From Zanthoxylum bungeanum (lineage: Eukaryota; Streptophyta; Magnoliopsida; Sapindales; Rutaceae), in assembly GCA_019454045.1 (NCBI GenBank), contig SKCR01025356.1, forward strand, positions 186,001-250,000: a stretch of 64,000 bases of DNA. The letters run 5' to 3'. Of this stretch, positions 43,876-55,149 are shown one piece after another. The notes beneath the pieces were generated by a model. That model saw only the letters and a list, made by a program, of their open reading frames with translations. It was not told where the DNA came from and searched no databases. The position numbers and the translations under genes are program-made. Each line of letters starts with the position of its first letter. The stretch's first letter is position 1.

Positions 43876-45737
43876 CCCAAAAAGTACTCATGGTTATCGC
43901 AGTATAGTTGGGATGTCGATTCCTCAGAGTGATGGTTACAAGGAACTAATTCACTTAATGAAAACGTTAGTAGTAACTGAATTAAAGAAAACGAATTAAT
44001 AGACAGTGTAAAAAACTATGGAAAAAATATTTAAGAGTTATCAGTAGAGAAAAGCAGCAAAGCATCAGGAATCCCTCTTGTATCAAATCCCTATATTCAG
44101 TAATTGATTCATTTTATTACTCAATTGAAGGTTTCACATCCCAAACCAACAATCAGAAGATATTTCAATCAAAACATATTAAATTCTAAGGTAATCGATG
44201 AATTATTTTCTCTATATTAACAACACATTATGTTATCGTAATGACCTATCTAAAAATACAATATAACCACTAGCAATATTGCAGTAGAAGATTAACTCAT
44301 AAAATAACATAACCAGTCACAACTGGGTTTCCCAATCACACATAGAAGAAACATGACTATTTCTATATTCAAATTGGTAAAACACAATCTCTGGGTTCAT
44401 AATCAAAAGATAATAAAGAATAACAAATCATCAATTATATTAAACGCTGAAGAATATTCAGGAATCAAAAACATGAATATAAAAACTTAATTACAAGAGT
44501 TCATCCTTAGCTTTGCCTAGAAGATTAGTTCTTCATAGAAGAAAGAGACGCAGCCTGAAGAGATCAGAAAGACATCCTGTCCGGCTTGAAGCTTCTTCGT
44601 TTTTCTCTCTCAAAAATGTGATTTCAACTTTTTGTTGTGTATTTCTTCCATTTTTTAGGGTTTTGGACGAACTTGGGTATATATAGGAAAGTCCTAGAGT
44701 CCTTAAGCACATAAAATATGACCTAATTAAATGTTTGGGGATCTGCTGGGGCGCCAGAAAGTGGTGTTGCGGTGCCCAATTCTCGGCCTTCATATATGGG
44801 GGAAGTTTTTTGAGGGGCGTCGCGGCGCCTGAAAGTGAGCGCCGCGGTGCCTGTTATTTTTTCCTGGTCCTGTGTATTTCGCATTTTTGCTCTTCCCACG
44901 TGCTTCTGATACGTCCGTAAGGTCCCGAAACATGTGCAATTGCTCCAAGATTCATGTTCCATTGCTTCCTAATAATAAGACATGGAAGGTTCATCCTTAG
45001 CTTTGTCTAAGAGATTAGTTCCATTGATTCTATATGCAAATTGGTAAAACACAATTTCTGAGTTCATAATCAAAAGGTAATAAAGAATAACAAATCATCA
45101 ATTATATTAAATCTTGAAGAACATTCATGAATCAAAAACATGAATATAATAACTTGATTATAAGAGTTCATCATTAGCTTTGCCTAGGAGATTAGTTCTC
45201 CATAGAAGAAAAAGACACAGCCTGAAGAGATCAGAGAGACATCATGTCCAGCTTGAAGCTTCTTTGTTTTTCTCTCTCAAATATGTGATTTCAACTCTTT
45301 GTTGTGTATTTCTTCTCTCTTTTAGGGTTTTGGACGCACTTAGGTATATATAGGGAAGTCATGGAGTCCTTATGCGCATAAAATATGACCTAATTAAGTG
45401 TTTGGGGATCTACCGGGGCCCCGCGGCGCCAAAAAGTGGTGGTGCGGCTCCCAAATCTCGACCTTCATGTATGGGGAAAGTTTTCTGAGGGGTGCTGCGG
45501 TGCCAAAAAGTGGACGCCGCGGCACCTGCTACTTTTTCTAGTGCTGTGAATTCCATATTTTCGCTCTTCTCGCGTGCTTCCGATGCGTCTGTAAGGTCCC
45601 GAAACATGTGCAATTGCTCTAAGATTCATGTTCCAATGCTTCCCAATAACAATACATAAAATAAACTATAATTAAGATTAATACTTAATAATCAAGCCGA
45701 ATTAGTGATGTTCAAAGTACACTTTCATGCACTTATC
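43875..45737 (-). mobile_element. Insertion K in gag of E: minus-oriented LTR-like sequence with duplicated unit
   Basis: Gag reading is broken between 43875 and 45738. Near-identical words on either side (tatcagcagct and tatcagcaact) suggest a target duplication. On the minus strand the piece starts TGATAAGTGCATG, like element I. It contains a 0.66-kb unit twice (44371 and 45032), each with a GC-rich 'ggcgcc' block and a TATA-like 'ctatatatacc' on the minus strand. No protein was recognised. Confidence 0.6.
44371..45655. repeat. Direct duplication, about 661-bp period, inside K
   Basis: 'caaattggtaaaacacaat' at 44371 recurs at 45032, 'gattagttct' at 44524 and 45191, 'ggtcccgaaacatgtgcaat' at 44921 and 45594. 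Divergence is modest throughout. Confidence 0.88.
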
Positions 45738-46079
45738 AGCAACTGAAAGCAACTATGAAGAAAGACAAGATGTTGGAGTATTTGAAAGGGAAGAAATAGT
45801 TCAAAACCAGAGCTCTACCCTGGGAAGTCAACTACCAGCAACATCATAGTCAGAGAAACGCCCAACAAGGACCTGAAGCAACACCGAGCAGTTCCTTAGA
45901 AGGTGTAGGGGGCTAGCTCATATTTCTTATATAAGGGTGGATGTGTTCGAAGATGAGCATGGGAAACAACACAGATTAGAATGTCGACTCGCAGAAAAAG
46001 AGAACCGAATGATGGCCCTTAGATTTCAAGTGAACCGCATCAGGTCAGAAGCATGACCAAATACCTACTCAACATCTAT

Positions 46080-46458
46080 CTCATTCACAGATAGAGACAT
46101 GGACATGCTGGGGCTGGTGTACTCGGATCCTCCAGTAATCAGATTACATATAGCAGATGTAATGGTATCCTTTGTGTTGGTAGACAAAATGAGCAGTTCA
46201 GACATCATCTTTTAGGAAGCATTCTAATTAATGAGGATAGATTACAGCCACATATCTCTCTCCTTGAAACTAGTGTTAGCATTCAACAATACGAGGGTGA
46301 AGCCCTTAGGGATAATAACACTGCCAGTGCACGCTACGGAGAGGGTAATTTCCGTTGAATTTTTTATCATCAACGTTGCATCCCCGGTGAATGTGATCAT
46401 AGGTCGTAAATGGATTCATGCAGTGAAAGGGGTATGGTATCAAACCTGCACCAAGTAA
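46080..46458 (+). pseudogene. Protease region of element E
   Basis: Frames read 'VIRLHIADVMVSFVLVDKMS' followed by 'SSDIIF', stop, 'EAF', and from 46231 'NTRVKPLGIITLPVHA' and 'VNVIIGRKWIHAVKGV'. The layout matches Tat-type aspartic protease. The catalytic triplet, normally Asp followed by small residues, reads VDKMSSSD here, so it is degraded. Confidence 0.65.
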
Positions 46459-46668
46459 TGAGATGTTAGTCCCCAAACGGGCTGTATACCATCGATATCA
46501 AGGGTGATCCCTCTTAGGCCAGCCGATGCTACAACATCAGTTCATGGAGAGTGCATTAAATGTCTTTAAATGAAGATACAAAGGTCCAGCGAGACCAGAA
46601 GATCTGCAGAAGTTGACAAATAGTAATAACGGGACTACCTGCCAGCCTACCTGAAACACGTATATGAT

Positions 46669-47245
46669 GTGCCAGACAGGCCAGAAACTACTATCAAGAA
46701 TCTAGATGAGGTGATTTTGGATGAGGCAGAGTCGGGGAAGAAGGTGATAGTAGGAGTTTTACTGTCAATAGAGGAACATAATGAGATAGTGGGGATCCTT
46801 AGGAGGAACAAAGATATGTTCGCCTGGACACATAAAGATATGACTGGGGTAGACTCGACTGTGGAATCACATTGCCTCAATATTGATCTAAAGTTCCCAC
46901 CAATTAAACAGAAGCAGAGGCGGTTCACCATAGAGAGGAACATGATCATCAATGAAAAAGTGGACAGACTTCTGGAGGTATGAGCCATAAAACCTGCCAA
47001 TACCCTGAATGGGTATCTAATGTGGTTGTACTGGTTAAAAAGAAAGAAAAAATGAGAGCCTTTATTGAATTCACCAAATTTAATAAGGCTTGCCCAAATG
47101 ATAGCTACCATCTGCTAAAGATAGACAAACTTTTAGACTCAACCATAAGGTATGTGAGAATGAGATTCTTGGATGCGTACTCAGGTTACAATCAGATCCA
47201 GATGAATGAGAAAGATATGATACACACCATTTTCATCGATGAAAC
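46669..47245 (+). pseudogene. Reverse transcriptase of element E, part 1 (before copia B)
   Basis: The frame 46669-46983 has the RT lead-in ('GILRRNKDMFAWTHKDMTGV', 'KQKQRRFTIERN') and, after a stop at 46981 and a shift, 'EWVSNVVVLVKKKEKMRAFI' and 'RFLDAYSGYNQIQM' with the first catalytic Asp (LDAYSGYNQI). It ends at 'HTIFIDE', where copia B begins at 47246. The wording is that of Tat-lineage gypsy RT. Confidence 0.78.
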
Positions 47246-48013
47246 TGATGGAGTTGGTGCTTCGAGTGCCAATCTGATTTGTATATTTTATTATTTATTA
47301 ATAAAATAACTATATTTTTCATTTCATACCTCATTAATGGTATTGTCATTATGCGTATTAGATTGATGTATAGATATGCTACGAATGACATCGACCTTAG
47401 AATAGTTTTGACACTGGGTGTAAACTATTCTTAAAGTAAATATTCCTAGTCGTTGGTTTTGAAATACGGTCGAATTCCTATAACCTATAAGACTAGCACA
47501 TGTCGTATATTGGAATTGGAGTTCCAATGGTTTAACCCGATGTACCATGAGTTTTGGAAACTCGTATAGACATGTGGGTATTCGTTGAAGAGAATACTAA
47601 ATGACTCATAGGTGATTCCTAATAGTTGGAAGTACACACCACCGTCAATAGGAATCTCCTCGAGTCGAGTAGCATATGTAATCCTTTGACTATAGGATAA
47701 CATATGTAAACCTTTCATGGTCTGGCCTCTAGATGTTCGTTAGGTATGGACCGATGCACTCAGTAATCAATTGTGAAGAAAGATGGGATCTGTCGGCCCG
47801 TATGTGTACCATAAAAGGATTTAGGTATCCATGTTAGTAAAGTCATGATTCTTAAATCTTTGGCAAAAGTCGATCACCTAGGGTGGATCACATCAGTTAT
47901 GAAAAATCGTGGACATGTCGACATGAGATGTGCATCTCGGAAATTACACCCATACTTGATATCCATGGGTTAGACCCATTTCCGCTGCCCGGGGTTCCAC
48001 AACTGCCCCAACA
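47246..48013 (+). repeat. 5' LTR of copia B, internally deleted
   Basis: Starts TGATGGAGTTGG and ends CCCCAACA. It is 768 bp against 2480 bp for the 3' LTR. A gap of about 1.6 kb lies at 47940, between 'catctcggaaa' and 'ttacacccatacttg', and removes the TATA box seen in the other LTR at 54048. A smaller gap of about 50 bp lies near 47700. Confidence 0.9.
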
Positions 48014-48016
48014 TAA

Positions 48017-48029
48017 TGGTATCAGTAGC
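48017..48029 (+). other. Primer binding site of copia B
   Basis: TGGTATCAGTAGC three bases after the LTR end; initiator-Met type with an inserted or changed base compared with TGGTATCAGAGC in element C. Confidence 0.85.
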
Positions 48030-48289
48030 AAAGGCTTAACCACACAACACATATTTTGAATCTATGCCATATTAATTTTAATTTAATTATGCATAAGACA
48101 TATTAGATATGTATTGCATGTTTTAAATTAAAACTTTGACCTAATTAAGTTAATGACTTAATTGTCATAAATCTCCAGTGATTAGGTGATTACTTTTAAG
48201 TAATAGTATTAATAATGTTGGAGCATTATTGGATGGCCCGTCTTCTCAATACGGAGATGAATGAGTTCTTACTACTTATATCCAATATC

Positions 48290-48583
48290 GTCATTAGTGT
48301 GAGGGTATAAGTGCTCGGAATTTAGGTCGCTCCGGTAAAACATTAGATGTAGCGTGATAAGTTAACGTAGTCGTCCAATATCGTCATTAGTGTGAGGGTG
48401 TACATACGAAGCTCATTAGTGCACATTGACAAGTATACACCTAGAAAACGTCTTAATCCAATATCGTCATTAATGTGAGGATAAGAAACGGTTCAGGACC
48501 AAACTAGGAGTCACATGAAATGATTGACCTTAGAGGTCTACCTAATGAGTTTACAAAGGCCAATATCGTCATTAGTGTGAGGC
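48290..48583 (+). repeat. Four 'ccaatatcgtcattagtgtgagg' motifs in leader of B
   Basis: Near-identical 22-24 bp words start at about 48291, 48374, 48457 and 48560 (the third has 'taatg' for 'tagtg'), spaced 83, 83 and 103 bp. The intervening text differs, so this is a maintained motif rather than a plain tandem repeat. Positioned as the 'ttgttggccaaagtc' motifs are in element C. Confidence 0.9.
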
Positions 48584-48780
48584 TGGAGTAAATATCATGG
48601 GATCCACTTCCCGCTATGAAAGTTTGATAGTCAAATTTCTATTTTTCTGTTAAGGGAGATTATAGAATTACGTAAAATAGTGGGAGGACACTAATAGATT
48701 TAAAATTCCATAATCAATTATCGTTATCACTTTTGAAATGAAAATTGTTCTGCTACTACTAAAAACAATTTGTCTTGTAG

Positions 48781-49373
48781 ATGGCTGCCATTAATCCATT
48801 AATGAAACTTTTGGATTCCAATAAGCTAAAAGGATCCGAGAACTATTTTGAATGGGAAATGAACATACACATTGTCTTGGAGTATGAAAAGTTGACTTAT
48901 GTCACAATCAATCCACTGCCTGTTGAATTGATCCTGACTCCACTCCAGAAGAGCGAGAAACTTTTGATAGATGGAAGGATGATAACCTGAAGGTGAAATC
49001 CTACATCTTGGGATCGATGGTTCCAGATATGCTGAGACAGTACATTGAAGTACCAGATGCTTGGAGCATCATGCGAATATTCAAGGAGTTGTTCGAAGTA
49101 AACCAAGAGATTAAACTTTATCGAAGGTCTAAGGAATTGTTCCGTGTTGAACTCAATGAGGGAGGAGCTGTCAGCACTCATGTTTTGAACATGATCGACC
49201 AAATTTGAAATCTGGAACGACAAGGCATAGTGTTTGATGAACGGTTGGGCCGTAATTTGATTATGTCTTCTTTGTTTGGTTCTTATGTTGGCTTTGTATT
49301 AAATTTCCATATACATTCAATGTAAGCCACATATGAAGAACTTCATAACATGCTATGCACGGTAGAGTAAGAT
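48781..49373 (+). pseudogene. gag of copia B
   Basis: ATG 48781 (MAAINPLMKLLDSNKLKGSE) opens copia Gag with 'NYFEWEMNIHIVLEYEKLTY'. A frameshift near 48990 leads into 'MKSYILGSMVPDMLRQYIEV' and 'KELFRVELNEGGAVSTHVL', and the frame then goes on past a stop at 49206 with 'LGRNLIMSSLFGSYVGFV'. Gag forms the particle. Start chosen because the leader ends directly before it and the wording from residue 1 fits the family. Confidence 0.8.
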
Positions 49374-49907
49374 TTGAAGAAAGGAAACCCCATACTATAT
49401 CTCTATGGTGGAGCTGGATCTTCAAAGACTTCTAGGAAATCAAAGAAAATAAAGATGGGGAAGAATAAGATATCAAAGAAAAACTCCAAGAAGTGCAAAG
49501 ACGCAAAACCGAAAGTAGTTTATGATCAATGTCTACAATGCGAGAAGTATGGACACTGGAAGAATGACTTTCCAGAACTTAAAGGAAAAGCAAGACCCTC
49601 AGGTACGCTTTGTATTTTTCCAATTATTGACGTCTCATTAGCCTTAGATGAAAATAGTGGATGGGTGTTAAACACTGGCAAACCTACTCATATTTGCAAT
49701 TCTTTGCAGGAAATAAGGGTTAAAAGAAGGCTGCATAAATGGGATATCCAGCTTAGAGTTGGGAATGGCGAGACATTGGATGTCAAGGCCATAGAAACAG
49801 TTATTCTAGACCTCCCAAATGGATGTAAATTAGATTTGCATGACTATTTTTATGTTCCCTCACTTATCAGACAAACAATATCACTGCAAATATTAGATAA
49901 AGAATGA
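49374..49907 (+). pseudogene. Gag zinc knuckle and protease of copia B, active site changed
   Basis: A 177-codon open stretch. Residues 20-48 are Lys-rich. The knuckle at 53-66 is CLQCEKYGHWKNDF, with the last Cys replaced by Phe. The protease motif at 97-102 reads WVLNTG, so the catalytic Asp of DTG is Asn. Later 'WDIQLRVGNGETLDVKAIE' and 'YVPSLIRQTISL' fit copia protease and the link to integrase. Both key changes make the copy non-functional even without the stops. Confidence 0.8.
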
Positions 49908-49940
49908 CATAAAATAAACATTAAGGATGAAACTTTATGT

Positions 49941-50906
49941 TTGTATGATAAAGAAAATTTATTGAAATGTGAATGTTCTTTATCAAACGGTAACTATAGT
50001 TTGGAAACATATAAAGATGTCTTTAATATAGAGAAAAATACAAGTAGGAAGTCTGAACTAAATTATACTGAATTATGGCATATGAGATTGGGCCACATAG
50101 GTGTTAGACATATATCCAAATTGGTAAAGGATGGTTTGATTAAAAATCTTACCTTAGATCCTTATCTGATTTGTGAGTCATATATCCAAGGAAAGATGAC
50201 AAAGGCCCCATTTCAAGGTGTTGGAAACCGTACTGGAGCTAATACACATCGATGTGTGTGGTCCATTAAATCATGCCGCTCATAATGGTTCAACATACTT
50301 TGTAACTTTCACAGATGACAAGTCTAAATATGGAGGTCTATCTGATGAAACATAAGTCGGAAACATTTGACAAGTTCAAAATATTCCAAAACGAAGTAGA
50401 AAAACAAACCAGTAAATTCATCAAATACCTTAGATCAGATCGAGGCAGTGAATACATGAGTGAAGAATTCAGAAATTATTTAAGGGAGAATGGAATTTTT
50501 GCCGAAATATAGCCCACCAGGAATACCTCAACACAACGGTGTGTCTAAACAAAGAGATCGCACTTTATTGGATATGGTGCGATCTATGATGAGCTATACA
50601 AATCTTCCTTATTATCTTTGGGGTTACGCTTTACAAACTGCTGCCTACATTCTTAATAGGATTTCATCGAAAGCTATTTCTATGACCCCCTATCAAATAT
50701 GGTTTGGTAGAAATCCAAGTATTAAGCATTTAAAGATTTGGGGTTGTCCTGCATACGTTAGAATTACGCAGCGGGATAAACTAGCACCCAGAGGGTATAA
50801 ATGTAAGTTCGTTGGATATCCTGACAATTCCATGGGATATCAATTCTACGATTCCGAGCAACAAAATATATTTGTTCTTCGCTTTGCAACTTTTCTTGAA
50901 AAGTAA
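49941..50906 (+). pseudogene. Integrase of copia B
   Basis: The frame from 49941 carries the zinc domain 'ELWHMRLGHIGVRH' and 'ICESYIQGKM' (second Cys of the CxxC pair is Tyr). Next, 'FTDDKSKY' (first catalytic Asp) precedes the frame 50315-50512 with 'LRSDRGSEYMSEEF' (second Asp), and the frame 50490-50906 with 'PPGIPQHNGVSK' and 'RTLLDMVRSMMS'. The catalytic Glu expected in GVSE is Lys (50547-50549). The C-terminal 'YQIWFGRNPSIKHLKIWGCP' is well kept. Confidence 0.82.
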
Positions 50907-51209
50907 TTTTTGAGAGAAAGTGCGAATTATAGAGAGATTAAACTTGATGAGTTTGATCCCAACATAAAGAACCTGAGATGGAACCAGAGATCCAACTAGG
51001 TGAAGGATCTACAACACCGGTTCTACGTAAGTCGAATAGAATATCAAGGCCTCATGAGAGACTATTTTTAACATATGATATGAGCTTTGATGTTCTCCTC
51101 TTGGAGGAAACAGATCCAACTACGTATAAAGAAGCGATATTGGATATCGATTCGGGAAAACAACGGGAAGCCATGAAATCCGAAATGGATTCAATGCATG
51201 CAGTCAAGT

Positions 51210-52010
51210 CTGGGACTTAGTTGAACTTCCTGAAGGAGTTAAACCTATTGGTTGTAAATGGGTTTACAAAAGGAAGTGAGGGCCCGATAGAAAGGTGGAA
51301 ACCTTTAAGGCCCGACTAGTAGTGAAATGTTACACTCAACATCCTGGGATTGACTATGAGAAAACTTTTTCACCAGTAGCCATGCTAAAATCCATTAGGA
51401 TTCTTTTAGCCATTGTTGCATATCACGACTATGAGATATGGCATATGGATGTGAAAACTGCTTTCCTAAATGGATTCCTTGAGGAGGATATCTATATGGA
51501 ACAACCAGAGGGTTTCGTATCCAGTGAGACTTCAAACTTTGTTTGTAAGCTCCAAAAGTCTATTTATGGACTTAAACAGACATCCCGAAGCTGGAATCGT
51601 CGTTTTGATGAGATAATTAGATTATCTGGATTCATCAAGAACGAGGAAGAACCATGTGTTTATAGGAAAGTTAGTGGGAGCATGATAGTTTTCTTAGTCT
51701 TGTATGTAGATGACATCCTTATCATAGGAAATGATATAGGGATGATGCAAAATGTGCAAGCCTACCTTTGCAAGAACTTCTCCATGAAAGATATGGGTGA
51801 AACTTCTTATATACTAGGATTGTCGCAATCGGCATATATTGATAAAATGTTAGAAATGTACAGTTTTACCAACTGTAAGGCAGCAAATGTACCTTTCCGA
51901 TACGACATACATCTTTCGAAGAAAATGGCACCTCAAACTGAGGAAGAGAGAGTTAGGATGTCTAACTTGCCATATCATATGCTTCTTGTATTGGAAGTAT
52001 AATGTATGAT
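51210..52010 (+). pseudogene. Reverse transcriptase of copia B
   Basis: A frame ending at a TGA near 51278 ('PIGCKWVYKRK') continues in 51295-52002: 'KARLVVKCYTQHPGIDYEKT', 'WHMDVKTAFLNGFLEEDIYM' (catalytic Asp in MDVKTAFLNG), 'KSIYGLKQTSRSWNRRF' and YVDD at residues 137-140. After 'SYILGL' the text jumps straight to 'SQSAYIDKML', an apparent in-frame loss of about a dozen residues relative to related copia RTs. A frameshift near 52000 follows. Confidence 0.85.
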
Positions 52011-52655
52011 ATGTTATGTACTAGACCTGACGTCAGTTTTGGCGTCAGTGTGACTAGCCGATATCAATCTGATCCAGGTAATGATAATTGGACAGCCTTA
52101 AAACATATCCTAAAATATCTTAAAGGCACCAAGGATAAGTTTCTGATATATGGAGAAGATGAACTACAAGTTAAAGGTTATACAGACTCCGACTTCCAGG
52201 GATATCCAGATGATAGAAAATCTACATCAGGATACATATTTACCCTTAACGGTGGTACGATTAGTTGGCATTGTTCAAAACAAGGCTCAATAGCTGATTC
52301 CACCACTGAGGCGGAATTTATAGCGGCTTCAGAAGTTGCTAAAGAAGCTGTTTGGATTAGAAAATTTATCACAGAACTTAGCGTTGTGCCTAGTATTGCG
52401 GATTCGATCCCTATTGTACTGTGATAATATCGGAGCCATCGCGCAAGCTAAGGAGCCGAGGGCGCATTCCAAGTCCAAACACGTGGAAATAAAATACCGC
52501 GTAGTTAGAGAGATTATTGAATGAAAAGACATAGTGGTCTTGAAGGTTCAAGGACAAGACAACATAGCAGACCCACTTACAAAGGACTCACCATCTAAGT
52601 TATTCGATAAACATGTGGAGGAGATGAGACTGCGGTACCATCCAGATTCGCACTA
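52002..52655 (+). pseudogene. RNase H of copia B
   Basis: The frame 52002-52424 holds 'GYTDSDFQGYPDDRKSTSGY' (Asp), 'ISWHCSKQGSIADSTTEAEF' (Glu) and 'AVWIRKFITEL'. A one-base shift near 52415 leads into 'YCDNIGAIAQAKEP' (Asp) and 'HVEIKYRVVREIIE', then past a stop 'DNIADPLTKD' to the end of pol at TAA 52655. All three acidic catalytic residues are visible. RNase H removes the RNA strand during reverse transcription. Confidence 0.85.
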
Positions 52656-52669
52656 AGCAAGTGGGAGTT
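52655..52669 (+). other. Polypurine tract of copia B
   Basis: agcaagtgggagttt directly before the 3' LTR start TGATGGAG; the usual copia layout. Confidence 0.75.
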
Positions 52670-55149
52670 TGATGGAGTTGGTGCTTGGAGTGTCAATCCG
52701 ATTTGTATATTTTATTATTTATTAATAAAATAACTGAATTTTTCATTTCATACCTCATTAATGGTACTGTCATTATGCATATTAGATTGATGTATACATA
52801 TGCTAAGAATGACATCGACCTTAGAATAGTTTTGACACTGGGTGTAAACTATTCTTAAAGTAAATATTCATAGTCGTTGGTTTTGGAATACGGTCAAATT
52901 CTTATAACGTAGAAGATTAACACATGTCGTCTATTGGAATTGGACATGTGTATTGTCCAATGATTTAACCTGATGTACCATGAGTGTTGGAAACTCGTAT
53001 CGACATGTGGGTATTTGTTGAAACGAATACTGAATGACTCATAGGTGATTCCTAATAGTTGGAAGTACACACCATCGTCAATAGGAATCTCCTCGAGTCG
53101 AGTAGCATATGTAATCCTTTGACTATAGAATGGCAATGATTTTGTGTGAGATCCCCCACACTTTGATGCCATATATGTCAGAAACCTTTCATGGTATGAC
53201 CTCTAGATTTTTGTTGGATGTGGACCGGTGCACTCAATAATCAAGTGCGAAGCAAGATAGGATCTATCGGCCCGTATGTGTACCATAAGGGGTTTAGGTA
53301 TCCATGTTAGTAAAGTCAAGATTCTTAAATCTTTGGCCAAAGTCGATCACCTGGGGTGGATCACATCAGCTATGAAGAATCGTGGACATGTCGACATGAG
53401 ATGTGCGTCTCGGAAACTTGACGGTTTATTCTATGTTTCCTAAGCACAACTCGGATAGCCTACGATAGAGGGATTGTTAAACATATATGATGACCTCAAC
53501 TTGTATAGTTCAGAAAGTGCGTTCGTGTTCTTCGTGAATTTGGAGGTGGCCGAATTGCGTACATATTAGCTAGACTTATATGACGAACGTGTCTGAACTT
53601 AGAGAGTCCCAATATTAAGTGTACTCGTTGCGCACTTGGGTAGCCGATTATTTTTTATAAAAGATAATATTCGATATTATAATTATCAACTATGATAATC
53701 AAGTGTTATTGGATAACATTGATTATTGACTTTGATCTAATTGGATTAATTTAATAATTACACAAGGGTTTAATTGTAAAATCATAATTATCTCTACCAT
53801 TTGAGGATATTATGGTAATTGTAAGTATGTAATAATATGTGGTTTTGGCTTGATTTAATTGGATTAAATCAAGGTGGCAAACATTTAACTAATTCATTTC
53901 CTAATCATTGGCTTGATTTAATTGGATTAAATTAAAGTGGTAGACAATGAAGATTAATCACACCTAATTATATATTTGGACAAATTAGATTAAGCCCACT
54001 TAAAAGTTGATTACAACTTTTATTAATTAAAAATTACCTAAGTTTTTCTATAAATAGCAAGCTTTAAGAAGGTTTTAATTACAACTACAAGAATAAGTAT
54101 AAGCAAATTCTTAGAGAAATTAGCCTAATTTAGAGAAGTGTTTAGAGAAGCTTGTGAGGTCTCTATAACATTTCATCTAGGAGAAATCAAGCTTGGATCT
54201 TGAAGTGAAGCTTGGTAGCATTGGAAACAAGATTGGATCTTGGAGTCAAGCTTGCACACCTTGGAGGTTCTCCAACAATTTTAACAAAGGAGAAGTAGAT
54301 TGGATCTTGCATCAAGCTTACTAGGTAATGTTTGATCTTCCCCTAAGCTATGTTCATTTGTGTATTAGATGCGTGATCACATAGCTTAATGTTGAAATAA
54401 GGCTAATCAATTGTGTTAGGATACTTTAGAAGTATAAACACAACATGCTTATAATTTAGTTCAAAGATGTTCATGTTGGACATGGAACAATTAATAAGAG
54501 TTTGAAACTCTATATTAAAGCTTAGAGCTATGGCTACCATTCTAGAATCATTTGACCACCTTTGGGTGACCTAGATTTTTTCACGAGATATTTCTTATTG
54601 GGATTCTAATTTTGTTTGTGTATTGGATTCAAAATTTACACAATGCTTATTTTGAATAAATTTATGTTTTTGTAAAAATATTTGATATTTTGAAAAACTT
54701 GATTTTTATTCTATAGCATGTGTTAATGTTGGTCTTGAAATTAAAAATTAGTTTTGGGTGTTTTTGAAGTGTTTAAGGAAGATCGGAAAGAATTAGGGTC
54801 AAAGACCATAATTCCTTCAGCTCAGTGGAATGTGAGCTGAAGGAAATGAAAAACAATGAAAACAAAAAATAAATATATATGTGACATACCTGTGTGCTAC
54901 AGTGCGCGCGCACTGTGGCGCTGTATTGCAGGCGCGTCACATGCTTGACGCGTGCTGTTTTTATTTTCGCTCGTTCTGGAGCTTCCAGACTCCGATTCAG
55001 TCCCGATTTTTTTCTATACACTCGTAATGGAAAATACTATTTTATTAAATTATTTAAAATTATACTCATACTTGATATCCATGGGTTAGACCCATTTCCG
55101 CTGAGCGGGGCACCGATCCGACCCTAGGGGTTCCACAACTGCCCCAAAA
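52670..55149 (+). repeat. 3' LTR of copia B, full length
   Basis: 2480 bp from TGATGGAGTTGG to GCCCCAAAA (the final CA mutated). It is the reference copy of family B here; other copies are at 47246, 57898 and 2685. Its 5' kilobase is homologous to LTR A. A CTATAAATAGC TATA box sits at 54048-54058, and a GC-rich 'gcgcgcgcactgtggcgc' block at about 54903. Confidence 0.88.
54048..54058 (+). promoter_or_regulatory. TATA box of LTR B
   Basis: CTATAAATAGC, a near-consensus plant TATA box, in the 3' LTR of copia B. It lies in the block deleted from the 5' LTR of the same element. Confidence 0.65.

Larger units (their letters stand above)
47246..55149 (+). mobile_element. Element B: nearly complete Ty1/copia retrotransposon
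   Basis: 5' LTR 47246-48013, primer site, leader, gag, protease, integrase, RT and RNase H in copia order, polypurine tract, and 3' LTR 52670-55149. It split the RT of element E: E reads to FIDE before it and resumes with YGCY after it. Flanking five bases are gaaac (47241-47245) and gaaat (55150-55154), a target duplication with one change. Integrase and RT wording (TLLDMVRSMMS) points to the Angela/BARE type. About ten stops and frameshifts make it inactive. Confidence 0.9.

Noticed and set aside
48290..48583. CRISPR-like array of 23-bp repeats with spacers
   Set aside because: Only four copies in a copia leader between primer site and gag in a plant genome; no cas context and unequal spacing.
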